From Citrobacter freundii (GTDB lineage: Bacteria > Bacteroidota > Bacteroidia > Chitinophagales > Chitinophagaceae): a stretch of DNA of 29,792 bases. Where the stretch lies: NCBI GenBank assembly GCA_003243445.1, contig QFQQ01000074.1, positions 1 to 29,792 of the forward strand, given 5' to 3'. A program made the position numbers and the translations under genes. The notes beneath the pieces are model-generated. The model made no database searches and had not been told where the DNA came from. It saw nothing but the letters and a program-made list of their open reading frames with translations. Below, piece by piece: positions 7,462 through 15,699 of the stretch (positions are counted from its first letter, which is position 1; every line of letters starts with the position of its first letter).

Positions 7462-7509
7462 TTCCTGTGATTATTACACTGAATTTTTCAAAGTGAAATA
7501 ATACTATTT

Positions 7510-7923
7510 ATGGAAGAGACCAGATCCATAGAACAACTGCAATACAATGGCCGGGATGAGGCAGGTTCCCCGGCTGGAGTTGCCGCCCGCTTTCATCAGT
7601 TTGTACGGGTGCCGGTAAAAGATCTTTCTATTGAGCAGATCCGTTTATTGCTTTCGCAGGACGTTGGTACCATTTTCTTGTTGGATAAGACCCTCCAGCT
7701 CCTGGAGACCGATATCCTTGCTGACGGGGATTTCTATCCCGGCGACCTGTTGAGTGCCGCATTGAACATCAATAGAATTTACTGGGATAGTAAGCCCGAA
7801 CTTGCGGCCAGGCTCAGCGTTCTGCTTGGTCAGAAATCTTCATTGATCAGGGATGCCGGGCATAAGAGGCTTTATAAGGAAGTAGAGCGGTTCATGGCGG
7901 AAAGGTTTGTAGCGGTCGGATAA
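7510..7923 (+). CDS. CdiI-type contact-dependent growth inhibition immunity-like protein
   Basis: This 137-residue, probably cytoplasmic protein has the signature of a CdiI immunity family found as orphans in many bacteria. It has SIEQLQYN at the start, then LSIEQIRLLLSQDVGTIFLLDKTLQLLE (about 39-66), then DGDFYPGDLLSAALNINRIYW (about 72-92), where the FYPGDLL core is the hallmark. The C-terminal part (about 93-137) is helical. In known CDI systems such proteins bind and neutralise a CdiA toxin tip; no CdiA/CdiB gene is in this window. Its position 207 nt behind a secreted pore-former-like gene is suggestive, but family knowledge argues for protection against a cytoplasmic toxin, not a pore. 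It is flanked by terminators and has its own promoter. Confidence 0.75.
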   Translation: MEETRSIEQLQYNGRDEAGSPAGVAARFHQFVRVPVKDLSIEQIRLLLSQDVGTIFLLDKTLQLLETDILADGDFYPGDLLSAALNINRIYWDSKPELAARLSVLLGQKSSLIRDAGHKRLYKEVERFMAERFVAVG

Positions 7924-7979
7924 AGTTTACTGCCTTGTCTTTATTTCACTTTCCTCGATAGAAATTTTCTTTCAATAAA

Positions 7980-8002
7980 AAACCGGCCCCATGGACCGGT
8001 TT
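7980..8002. terminator. Bidirectional terminator between convergent genes
   Basis: AAACCGGCCC and GGACCGGTTT pair over ten positions with one mismatch and a 3-nt loop. An A run precedes and a T-rich run follows. It lies between the CdiI-like gene and the convergent efflux operon and can work in both directions. Confidence 0.8.
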
Positions 8003-8036
8003 CTTTTTGTTTGTTATAATCGATCGGCAAAATCTG

Positions 8037-9467
8037 TTACTTCCAGCCACCACCAAGACCTCTATACACTCTCACCACTGCACTCATCTGGTCTTTCTTT
8101 GTTTCGATCAGTTCCAGCTTCGCTTCCAGCGCATCCCGCTGCGTCATCAGTACTTCGAGATAATCAGCTCTTGCATTTTTGAACAGATCGCCCGAGATAT
8201 CGATCGAACGTGTGAGCGCATCCACCTGTTGGGATTTCAAGCCATAACTTTTTTCAAGGTTTGAAATATTGGATAACTGCGTCGCTACTTCGATATACGC
8301 ATTCAGGATCGTTTTTTCGTAATTATACAAAGCCTGCAACTGACGTGCATTAGCGCTGTAAAACTCCGCTTTGATCGCATTCTTGTTGATCAGCGGACCT
8401 GCGATATCACCTGCGATCGAATACAGTATCGATTCAGGCATACGGAACAGGTACGTTGGATTGAAAGCCTGGAAACCCACACCGGCAGAAATACCAAACG
8501 AAGGATAGAACTCCGCGCGTGCCACTTTTACATCCAGTTTGGATGCAGCCAGTTCGAGCTCAGCCTGACGGATATCAGGACGATTAGCCAACAGTTGAGA
8601 GGGAATACCAGACTGAACCGCTGAAGGCGTCAGCCCAAGAATATTCTTTGTGCGAACGATATCCTGCGGATAACGGCCGAGCAGGAAATTGATCTTGTTC
8701 TCTGTTTCCTTGATCTGTTGAGCAATATCATATTCGAGGCTTTGTGTTTTCAGCACTTCCGCCTGGAATTTCTGAACGGCCAATTCTGTTGCCCGCGCTG
8801 CTTCTTTCTGCACTTTAATGATCTCAAGTGCATTTTGCTGCAGTGCGATATTTTGTTTAACGATCTCCAGCTGATTATCCAGTGCGAGCAGTTCATAATA
8901 GGAATCAGCGATCTCTGCGATCAGGTTGGTGATCACAAAATTCTTTCCTTCCACAGTTGCCAGGTAACGCGTTACTGCCGCCTTTTTTGAATTGCGCAGT
9001 TTTTTCCAGATATCCACTTCCCAGTTAGCAACGGCAGCCACACGGAAATCTCCTAATGGGTCAGGCATTTCCTTTCCCGGTTTGATTTCAGTTGTTGCAT
9101 CGCCTGCACCCTGGCTTGTATAACGACCTACTTTTTCTACACCAACGCCGCCGCCTAAAGTCACGGAAGGCAGCAATGGTTGCTGACGAAGCCTGATCTC
9201 ATTGCGGGCGATCTCGATCTCCTGCAAAGTGATATTTAATTCCTGGTTGTTTTTTAATGCTGTATCGATCAGCGTTACCAGGTTTGGATCATTAAAGAAC
9301 TGACGCCATTGGATATCGGCGGTATTAGTTGTGTCTGTACTGTTGTTGAATGCCGATGGCGACGGAAGATGTTGCGTGGGTTCCACGATCGCCGGCACTT
9401 TACAACCGACCATGGCCGCGCAAAGCGCTGCCACCGCGAGGCCATGGTTTATTTTGAATTTAAACAT
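8037..9467 (-). CDS. RND efflux outer-membrane factor (NodT/OprM-type lipoprotein)
   Basis: The product has 476 residues, normal for the family. It begins with a lipoprotein signal (LAVAALCAAMVGC, lipidated Cys at 22). Two outer-membrane efflux (OEP) repeats follow, with long coiled helices (about residues 60-130, 165-265, 375-475). Family motifs include WRQFFNDPNLVTLIDTALKNNQEL early on, and in the middle LLANRPDIRQAELELAASKLDVKVARAEFYPS-type sequence, the conserved NRPDIRQAE helix and AEFYPS strand. It forms the trimeric channel spanning outer membrane and periplasm. Its start codon overlaps the end of the pump gene by 8 nt, showing translational coupling. Confidence 0.96.
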   Translation of the reverse strand: MFKFKINHGLAVAALCAAMVGCKVPAIVEPTQHLPSPSAFNNSTDTTNTADIQWRQFFNDPNLVTLIDTALKNNQELNITLQEIEIARNEIRLRQQPLLPSVTLGGGVGVEKVGRYTSQGAGDATTEIKPGKEMPDPLGDFRVAAVANWEVDIWKKLRNSKKAAVTRYLATVEGKNFVITNLIAEIADSYYELLALDNQLEIVKQNIALQQNALEIIKVQKEAARATELAVQKFQAEVLKTQSLEYDIAQQIKETENKINFLLGRYPQDIVRTKNILGLTPSAVQSGIPSQLLANRPDIRQAELELAASKLDVKVARAEFYPSFGISAGVGFQAFNPTYLFRMPESILYSIAGDIAGPLINKNAIKAEFYSANARQLQALYNYEKTILNAYIEVATQLSNISNLEKSYGLKSQQVDALTRSIDISGDLFKNARADYLEVLMTQRDALEAKLELIETKKDQMSAVVRVYRGLGGGWK

Positions 9468-12400
9468 TATGATCGATTTCTTCAGTTAAGGGATTTTCTT
9501 CTTCATCTTTTATCAATAAACGGCGTTCGGCAATTTTCCCGAATACGAAATAGAGACCCGGGATGATCAATACACCGAAGATCGTTCCGAGCAGCATACC
9601 GCCCGCAGCGGCTGTACCAATGGTACGGTTACCGATCTTACCAGGACCTTCCGCCACTACCAGCGGGATCAGACCCGCGATGAACGCGAATGATGTCATC
9701 AGGATCGGACGGAAACGCACTTTCGCACCTTCCATCGCTGCCTGCAGTACCGTAGAGCCCGAGCGATGTTTCTGCACCGCAAACTCAACGATCAGTACCG
9801 CGTTCTTACCTAACAAACCGATCAGCATTACCATCGCGATCTGCGCATAAATGTTATTTTCCAGGCCAAGTATTTTCAGCAACAGGAAAGCGCCGAATAT
9901 ACCGGTAGGAAGAGAAAGGATCACCGCCAGTGGAAGAATAAAGCTTTCGTATTGCGCGGCAAGAATGAGATACACGAAACCGAGACAGATCAGGAAGATC
10001 CATATAGCCTGGTTGCCCTGGGCCACCTCATCTTTGGAGATACCTGCCCAATCGATACCAAAACCTCTCGGTAATGTTTTTGCTGCTACTTCATTGATCA
10101 CCGCGATCGCCTCACCGCTCGAATAACCGGGAGCCGGTGAACCCGAGATTTCTGATGCGTTGTACATGTTGTGGCGCGTGATCTCCGACAGACCGTACAC
10201 TTTCTCCATTTTCATAAATGCCGAGAAAGGAACCATCTCGTCTTTATCATTCTTCACATACAATTTCAGGATATCATCAGGCAATGCCCGGTATTGTGCA
10301 CCCGCCTGTACGATCACTTTATATTGACGGCCAAAATTGATAAAGCTGATCTCGTAGTTACTACCAACGAGCGTAGACAACGTGTTCATCGCATTGTCAA
10401 TGCTTACGCCTTTTTGCTGTGCGATATCATTATCTACTTTCAGCATATACTGCGGGAAGCTGGCGCTATAGAAACTGAAGATCGACGAAAGTTCCTTGCG
10501 TTTTTTCAATTCAGCAACAAACTCATCGTTCACTTTCTCCATCAGCTTGTAATTACCGGAACCTGCTTTATCCAGCAGACGTAATTCAAAGCCACCTGCC
10601 GCACCATAACCGGGCACCGCAGGAGGAAGGAAGTATTCAATGTTCGCTCCTGTGATATCTTTTGTTTTTTCTTCCAGTTCTTCAATGATCTCCTGAACGG
10701 AATGCTTTCGATCCTTCCAGTCTTTCAGGTTTACAAGACAGGTACCGGAGTTGGAGCCCGTACCTTCCGTCAGGATCTCATAACCTGCAAGTGCTGATAC
10801 AGATTTCACTCCCTCAACAGTCTCGGAGATCTTTTGCAAACGTTCCGCGATCTCATTCGTTCTTTCCAGTGAAGAACCCGGAGGTGTTTGGATGATCGCA
10901 TAGAACATGCCCTGGTCTTCATTCGGAATAAAGCCCGAAGGAACACTCTTGCTGAGGAAGTAGGTGCCGATACAGAAAAGGATCAGGATACCAAAGGTTA
11001 CAATTCTGCGTGATACCATGCGGCCCAACAGGCTCACATACTTATTCTGACTTCTGTTGAACAGGTTATTGAATCCGCCAATGAAACGGTTGACCGGTGT
11101 TTTCTTTTTGGGTTTACCATGATTGTTCTTCAGGATCATTGCGCAAAGCGCTGGTGTAAGCGTCAAGGCCACCACACCCGAAAGAATGATCGATGTTGCC
11201 ATGGTGATAGAGAACTGCCGGTAGAATGTACCAACCGGTCCGGACATGAACGCAACCGGTATGAACACCGCCGCCATAAGGAATGTGATCGCGATGATCG
11301 CTCCCGAAATTTCATGCATCGCTTTCTTGGTTGCCTTTCGCGGAGAAAGATGTTCTTCTTCCATTTTCGCGTGTACTGCTTCGATCACAACGATCGCATC
11401 ATCCACCACCACACCGATCGCAAGTACCATTGCAAAAAGGGTGATCAGGTTCAGTGTAATACCAAAGTACTGCATGAACATGAAAGTACCGATCAGTGAT
11501 ACGGGTACCGCCATCGCAGGGATCAATGTGGAACGCCAGTCACCAAGAAACAGGAACACCACAATACCTACGAGGATGAACGCTTCCACGAGTGTATGCA
11601 GTACTTTCTCGATAGAAGCATCCAGGAATTTTGATACGTCATAGCTCAGCTCGTATTTCATTCCTTTCGGAAATGAGCTTGCCTGAATTTCCGCCAGCTT
11701 CTTTTTTACATTCTCGATCGTCTGGCTTGCGTTACTGCCGTACGATTGTTTCAATACGATCGCTGCAGATGGTTTACCATTCAGATTCGAGTAGATATCA
11801 TACATCGTACTTCCGAATTCGATATCCGCGATATCTTTCAGGCGAAGCAATTCGCCATTTGAAGTAGATTTTACGATCACGTTTTCATACTGCTCTTTCG
11901 TGGTAAAGCGTCCGGAGTATTTCAGTACATACTCGAAAGACTGGGAGCGTTTACCGGAGCTCTCGCCGGTTTTACCGGGAGATGCTTCAAGGCTTTGCTT
12001 GCTGAGCGATTCCATCACTTCGTCGGCAGAGATCTTGTAAGCAAGCATACGATCCGGTTTCAGCCAGATACGCATTGCGTATTCACGTGTACCAAGGATA
12101 TCGGCATAACCCACACCATCCACACGCTTCAGCTCTGAAAGAAGATTGATGTCAGCGAAGTTGAAAAGGAATTTCTGATCTGCATTCGGGTCTTCACTGT
12201 AAAGGTTGATGTACATCAGCATGTTCGATTCTTCACGGCTGATCTTTACACCTTCCCGCACAACAAGCGGTGGCAGTTTATTGATCACGGAAGCCACGCG
12301 GTTCTGTACGTTCAGTGAGGCTACGTTAGGATCGGTTCCGAGGTTGAATACAACCTGTATGGTTCCTTCCCCGTCATTACCGGCATCGGAAGCCATGTAT

Positions 12401-12627
12401 TTCATACCGGGAATACCGTTGATCGCTCTTTCCAGAGGGATAATCACGGATTTGATCATGAGCTCGTTGTTCGCACCCGGATAATCCGCCACTACGTTTA
12501 CTTTGGGCGGAGAGATCGAGGGGAACTGGGTTACGGGAAGACCAGTGATCGCCAGCACACCAAGGAAAACGATGATGAGGGAGATGACGATGGAAAGGAC
12601 TGGCCGTTGTATAAATCTGTTAAACAT
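9460..12627 (-). CDS. RND multidrug efflux pump, HAE1 family inner-membrane subunit
   Basis: This 1055-residue protein has the size and twelve-helix plan of AcrB-type pumps: helix 1, a large periplasmic loop (about 40-340), helices 2-7, a second loop (about 570-880), then helices 8-12. The proton-relay pair is present as VVVDDAIVVIE (Asp 409-410), and the partner Lys as GLLGKNAVLIVEF (Lys 941). The early sequence TQFPSISPPKVNVVADYPGA is typical of the drug-exporting HAE1 group rather than metal pumps, so the expected substrates are amphiphilic organic compounds, exported with proton influx. It lies between the adaptor gene and the outer-membrane factor. The spacer from the adaptor contains an inverted repeat. 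Confidence 0.97.
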   Translation of the reverse strand: MFNRFIQRPVLSIVISLIIVFLGVLAITGLPVTQFPSISPPKVNVVADYPGANNELMIKSVIIPLERAINGIPGMKYMASDAGNDGEGTIQVVFNLGTDPNVASLNVQNRVASVINKLPPLVVREGVKISREESNMLMYINLYSEDPNADQKFLFNFADINLLSELKRVDGVGYADILGTREYAMRIWLKPDRMLAYKISADEVMESLSKQSLEASPGKTGESSGKRSQSFEYVLKYSGRFTTKEQYENVIVKSTSNGELLRLKDIADIEFGSTMYDIYSNLNGKPSAAIVLKQSYGSNASQTIENVKKKLAEIQASSFPKGMKYELSYDVSKFLDASIEKVLHTLVEAFILVGIVVFLFLGDWRSTLIPAMAVPVSLIGTFMFMQYFGITLNLITLFAMVLAIGVVVDDAIVVIEAVHAKMEEEHLSPRKATKKAMHEISGAIIAITFLMAAVFIPVAFMSGPVGTFYRQFSITMATSIILSGVVALTLTPALCAMILKNNHGKPKKKTPVNRFIGGFNNLFNRSQNKYVSLLGRMVSRRIVTFGILILFCIGTYFLSKSVPSGFIPNEDQGMFYAIIQTPPGSSLERTNEIAERLQKISETVEGVKSVSALAGYEILTEGTGSNSGTCLVNLKDWKDRKHSVQEIIEELEEKTKDITGANIEYFLPPAVPGYGAAGGFELRLLDKAGSGNYKLMEKVNDEFVAELKKRKELSSIFSFYSASFPQYMLKVDNDIAQQKGVSIDNAMNTLSTLVGSNYEISFINFGRQYKVIVQAGAQYRALPDDILKLYVKNDKDEMVPFSAFMKMEKVYGLSEITRHNMYNASEISGSPAPGYSSGEAIAVINEVAAKTLPRGFGIDWAGISKDEVAQGNQAIWIFLICLGFVYLILAAQYESFILPLAVILSLPTGIFGAFLLLKILGLENNIYAQIAMVMLIGLLGKNAVLIVEFAVQKHRSGSTVLQAAMEGAKVRFRPILMTSFAFIAGLIPLVVAEGPGKIGNRTIGTAAAGGMLLGTIFGVLIIPGLYFVFGKIAERRLLIKDEEENPLTEEIDHNV

Positions 12628-12628
12628 C

Positions 12629-12771
12629 TACGCGGATTTTATTTCGCGAATTCCGCGAATTAGTGTCTGCTTATTGAAACATTTCTTTTGTGAAGGCAAG
12701 ACCTTCTTTACCTGCACATGAAAATGCAAGTCTGATTCGATCCACAAACGCTAATTCGCGAAATCCGCGTA
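12629..12771. repeat. Inverted repeat in the adaptor-pump intergenic spacer
   Basis: TACGCGGATTT...GCGAATTAG on the left (12629-12663) is mirrored by CTAATTCGCGAAATCCGCGTA on the right (12751-12771). The left arm carries an extra internal CGCGAATTC-type insertion. The loop is about 85 nt. The sequence is full of TTCGCGAA/CCGCG, like other intergenic repeats of this genome. In the operon mRNA it would form a stem between the adaptor and pump genes. Confidence 0.7.
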
Positions 12772-12786
12772 TGAAAATTTGTGTAA

Positions 12787-13869
12787 TTACTCGGCTTTCA
12801 ATCTAAGATGAGCGATCACCTCTTCAGGTTTTTCGTACTCATACTCGATCTTCTCATCGTCTTTTACTTTTTGAACGCCTTCGAGAAGGATCTTATCGCC
12901 ATCGGAAAGACCGCTGCTGACTACATAGAGATCGGGCATGCTGCCGGTGATGGTGATATTGCGGGATTCGAGTTTGCCATTCTTGTCAACAACGAATACA
13001 TAGATCTTATCCTGGATCTCATACGTTGCTTTCTGGGGAATGACCAATGCATTCTTCATCGGCATCGTCATTTTCACTTTACCTGTTTCGCCGTGTTTCA
13101 GCAAACGGTCAGGGTTAGGGAAGATGGCGCGGAATGCGATGTTACCTGTTTCATTGTCAAATTCACTTTCGATCACTTCTACTTTACCGGGACGGGGAAG
13201 GATCGTGCCGTTTGCAAGCAACAGGTTTACTTCCGCGCTGCCGCGGTTTTTTGTATTGGTCTGATAATCGAGGTATTCAGGTTCCGATACGTTGAAGTAG
13301 GCGAACATCTGACTGTTGTCTGAAAGACTTGTCAGCAATTCACCTTCATCAATCAGGCTTCCGAGTTTTTTGGGAAGACGGTCGATCGTTCCGTCAAACG
13401 GAGCGCGGATCTCAGTGAAGGAAAGATGCAGTTTTGCCAGAGCGATCTCGGCATTCGCCTGGTCAAGCTTTGCCTGCGCCATGGCCTGTTCGTTCTTTGA
13501 TACGATATTTTTGTCGGCCAGTGTTTTGGCATTTTGCAACTCTATTTCCGCAGCTTTTCCTTCAGCCTGTGCTTTCAGCAATTCTGCTTCATACAATTTC
13601 GGCATGATGCGGAAAAGTACCTGACCAGCTTTTACGTACTGGCCTTCGTCCACATAAATGTTTTGCAGGAAACCCTTTTCCTGTGCGCGGATCTCGATGT
13701 TTCTTACGGAACGGATCTGTGAAACATACTCTTTGGTGAAGGAAGTGTCTACACGGATCGGGCTGGTTACAGCATACTTCGTGATTTCTTCCTTTTCTGC
13801 GGACTTGGCTGTGCAACTTACGTAGCCAATAGTGGCTGCAAGGCCAGCGTACATGACGATTCTTTTCAT
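12787..13869 (-). CDS. RND efflux periplasmic adaptor (MFP/HlyD-type lipoprotein)
   Basis: The 360-residue product begins with a lipoprotein signal (GLAATIGYVSC, Cys 19). The order is as in AcrA/MexA. A first beta-barrel strand region with VRNIEIRAQEKGFLQNIYVDEGQYVKAGQVLFRI (lipoyl half, about 56-89) is followed by a helical hairpin (about 93-145) and the second lipoyl half, TEIRAPFDGTIDRLPKKLGSLIDEG (about 152-177). The beta-barrel and membrane-proximal domains follow, with MKNALVIPQKATYEI and a C-terminal tail. It bridges pump and channel in the periplasm. It is the first gene of the three efflux genes; a small exported protein gene lies 168 nt upstream on the same strand. Confidence 0.95.
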   Translation of the reverse strand: MKRIVMYAGLAATIGYVSCTAKSAEKEEITKYAVTSPIRVDTSFTKEYVSQIRSVRNIEIRAQEKGFLQNIYVDEGQYVKAGQVLFRIMPKLYEAELLKAQAEGKAAEIELQNAKTLADKNIVSKNEQAMAQAKLDQANAEIALAKLHLSFTEIRAPFDGTIDRLPKKLGSLIDEGELLTSLSDNSQMFAYFNVSEPEYLDYQTNTKNRGSAEVNLLLANGTILPRPGKVEVIESEFDNETGNIAFRAIFPNPDRLLKHGETGKVKMTMPMKNALVIPQKATYEIQDKIYVFVVDKNGKLESRNITITGSMPDLYVVSSGLSDGDKILLEGVQKVKDDEKIEYEYEKPEEVIAHLRLKAE

Positions 13870-14037
13870 GATGTGATGAATGTTGATCTATACAAATGTG
13901 TTAATTCGGTCCAGCTGTAATGGTGATGGTTGGTTTGCAGACAAAGTCTGGCGAGGCAAGCGATAGAGGTCAGGGGTAATGGCAGTTTTAAAAAGTATGC
14001 GCAAGCATACAGTGCAGATCGTTACTTACAGAACTAC

Positions 14038-14433
14038 TCAAACCCGGAATACGCGTTGAAATATGTACTTGTCTGAATCCTGGTGGGACAGTGATGGTGT
14101 CGTCTTGAAGAGGTGATCGGGTTCGTGAAGGGCCGATTCAAGGAACAGCAGCTCATAATATCTGCCGGTCATTTTGAATTTGCGGCTAAAGGTCTCTTCC
14201 ACGTCCTCTTCATCCAGACCATCGACAATAAAGAAGTTTTCTTCGGGAGAAACAGATGCAAGCGGGAAAACACGGGCTTCAGCATGTTGCAGTTTCCCCT
14301 TTCCCTCCGGCATCATTTCATGATGATAGGTGCGGGCATAGCAGCAGCTTTTGGAGTGTGCCCCTGCAAAAACGCGGTCAGCCCCACCCGTCAGAACCAA
14401 ACAAAGGCCTATAAGGAATACTGCTACTTTCAT
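14038..14433 (-). CDS. Small exported protein of unknown function upstream of the efflux operon
   Basis: This 131-residue protein begins with a Sec signal peptide (MKVAVFLIGLCLVLTGGADR, likely cleaved after VFAGA or FAG). The mature part starts with a Cys pair (SKSCCYARTYHHEMM), then an acidic stretch DGLDEEDVEETF followed by KFKMTGRYYELLFLESAL and an aromatic C-terminus. I recognise no domain. A TATTTTTG box lies just before its ATG. Being on the same strand as and 168 nt before the adaptor gene, it may be the first gene of the efflux transcript, or independent. Confidence 0.6.
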   Translation of the reverse strand: MKVAVFLIGLCLVLTGGADRVFAGAHSKSCCYARTYHHEMMPEGKGKLQHAEARVFPLASVSPEENFFIVDGLDEEDVEETFSRKFKMTGRYYELLFLESALHEPDHLFKTTPSLSHQDSDKYIFQRVFRV

Positions 14434-14440
14434 TCAAGAC

Positions 14441-14448
14441 CAAAAATA
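14441..14448 (-). promoter_or_regulatory. -7-type box TATTTTTG just before the exported-protein gene
   Basis: It is an exact TAnnTTTG match on the minus strand, 7 nt before the ATG at 14433, with no clear TTTG at -33. If used, the transcript would be almost leaderless. Confidence 0.3.
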
Positions 14449-14650
14449 GAAAAGATTGAGGCGGGAAAGAATAGGCGTGTGGGTTAAGGTATGTAAATGA
14501 TTGGTTAACGGAGGGGCTTTTCGTAAGAAAAACTAACGGACGTTTTTGTAAAAAGCGGACAAACAGGGTGCGTTGATGGTTATAAGGAACAGTCCGGGAG
14601 CATATAGCTGTTCTCAAGTCGTTATATCGAAAAGAAGGCGGTCAGCCGTT

Positions 14651-15610
14651 TCAACTCATAATTGAAAATTTCTTCGGGTTCGTCCCAATATGTTTTGCAA
14701 ATAACCGCGAAAAATGACTGAGATTTGAAAAGCCCAGTTCATACCCGACTTCTGTAACAGATAACTTCCCTTCCCGCAAAAGACGCGCTGCCTCTTTCAT
14801 CCGCAGAGCCTGGTAGTAATTATAAATACTCGTTCCATACACCTGCCGGAAAAGCTTCTTCATTTTACTTTCACTCATGTTATACGTCCTGGCGAGTTTG
14901 GGAAGATGTGGCTGAACGCCCAGATCCTGTAAGATCGAATTTCTGATGGCTGCAATATTCTTCAGGTCGTCCAAATTTAATTGCTGATGTGAAGCGGAAG
15001 AACGCTTCACAAGCTCTGCAAAAAAAAGATAGATCAGTTCCTCCGCTTTTACCCTGAAATAGAAGTCATGCAATGAGGCGGCCGGTGTTTGCCTGAACAA
15101 CTCATCCGCAACATTCATCATCTGCGGTGAGATGAATTCTTCATAGAGAAATGGTTTATCCCCGGATAAGATCGATTGCAGTATAGCATCATCTTCCTTT
15201 GGCTTGAGTAATGATTTCAGCAATTCGATGTGCACTGTAATGATAATTGTGCTCATAGCGGTTTTTACCGGAAACAGGTCTTCATAGTCAATGCCCGCTG
15301 TCGTGATCTGTACGGCCGGCAGTTTTACCTGGTCGCCTTTTTTTTCTTCCGCCGGAAAAAAATGATGAAAGGCCAGCACAACAATATTCTTCCCGCCTTC
15401 CATCGCGCTGCGCCTGATCACGAGTTCTTCATTCAGACTGTAGCGGCGGATCATCATTCTTAGTTGCGGGTGGATATCGATGCCATGAAAGTATCCTGTT
15501 CCCAGGCTTTTGGGAAAATGAACATAGCCATTCTTTATTTTGGAGCCGATGGCATCAGCAAAGGCTTTTAAAAAACCAATGCCGTTGCGGCCGTTGAATT
15601 CGAATACCAT
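14651..15610 (-). CDS. AraC-family transcriptional regulator
   Basis: This 319-residue protein has a C-terminal AraC/XylS DNA-binding domain. The first HTH is in LPKLARTYNMSESKMKKLFRQVYG and the second in LSVTEVGYELGFSNLSHFSRLFAKHIG, followed by the usual NPKKF end. The N-terminal two thirds have no recognised cupin signature; they look like the alpha/beta sensor regions of the PchR-like regulators that read siderophores or other small molecules. It is divergent from the Tet(X)-like monooxygenase with only 89 nt between the start codons, so it probably controls that gene. A pair of CTATTTTAA direct repeats lies between them. Confidence 0.9.
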   Translation of the reverse strand: MVFEFNGRNGIGFLKAFADAIGSKIKNGYVHFPKSLGTGYFHGIDIHPQLRMMIRRYSLNEELVIRRSAMEGGKNIVVLAFHHFFPAEEKKGDQVKLPAVQITTAGIDYEDLFPVKTAMSTIIITVHIELLKSLLKPKEDDAILQSILSGDKPFLYEEFISPQMMNVADELFRQTPAASLHDFYFRVKAEELIYLFFAELVKRSSASHQQLNLDDLKNIAAIRNSILQDLGVQPHLPKLARTYNMSESKMKKLFRQVYGTSIYNYYQALRMKEAARLLREGKLSVTEVGYELGFSNLSHFSRLFAKHIGTNPKKFSIMS

Positions 15611-15625
15611 TAATACCGTTTTGGA

Positions 15626-15655
15626 CTATTTTAAAGACTAAACTAGCTATTTTAA
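15626..15655. promoter_or_regulatory. Direct repeats CTATTTTAA, 21 bp apart
   Basis: CTATTTTAA occurs at 15626-15634 and again at 15647-15655, exactly two helical turns apart, a spacing typical of AraC-family half-sites. The downstream copy occupies the -33 region of a likely promoter for the monooxygenase, whose -7 box would be GAGCTTTG at 15671-15678. A good TTTG at -33 is missing, as expected for an activated promoter. Inference. Confidence 0.45.
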
Positions 15656-15699
15656 TCCAATCCGCTGACGGAGCTTTGTGAAAACAAACAGATCAAACA

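Noticed and set aside
7510..7923. Full contact-dependent inhibition (CDI) locus
   Set aside because: Only the immunity-like gene is present; no CdiA- or CdiB-like gene on either side.
8037..13869. Heavy-metal (CusA-type) efflux system
   Set aside because: The pump keeps the VVVDDAIVVIE and GLLGKNA motifs and TQFPSISPP start of HAE1 drug pumps, and there is no metal-binding Met cluster or CusF/CusS-like gene.
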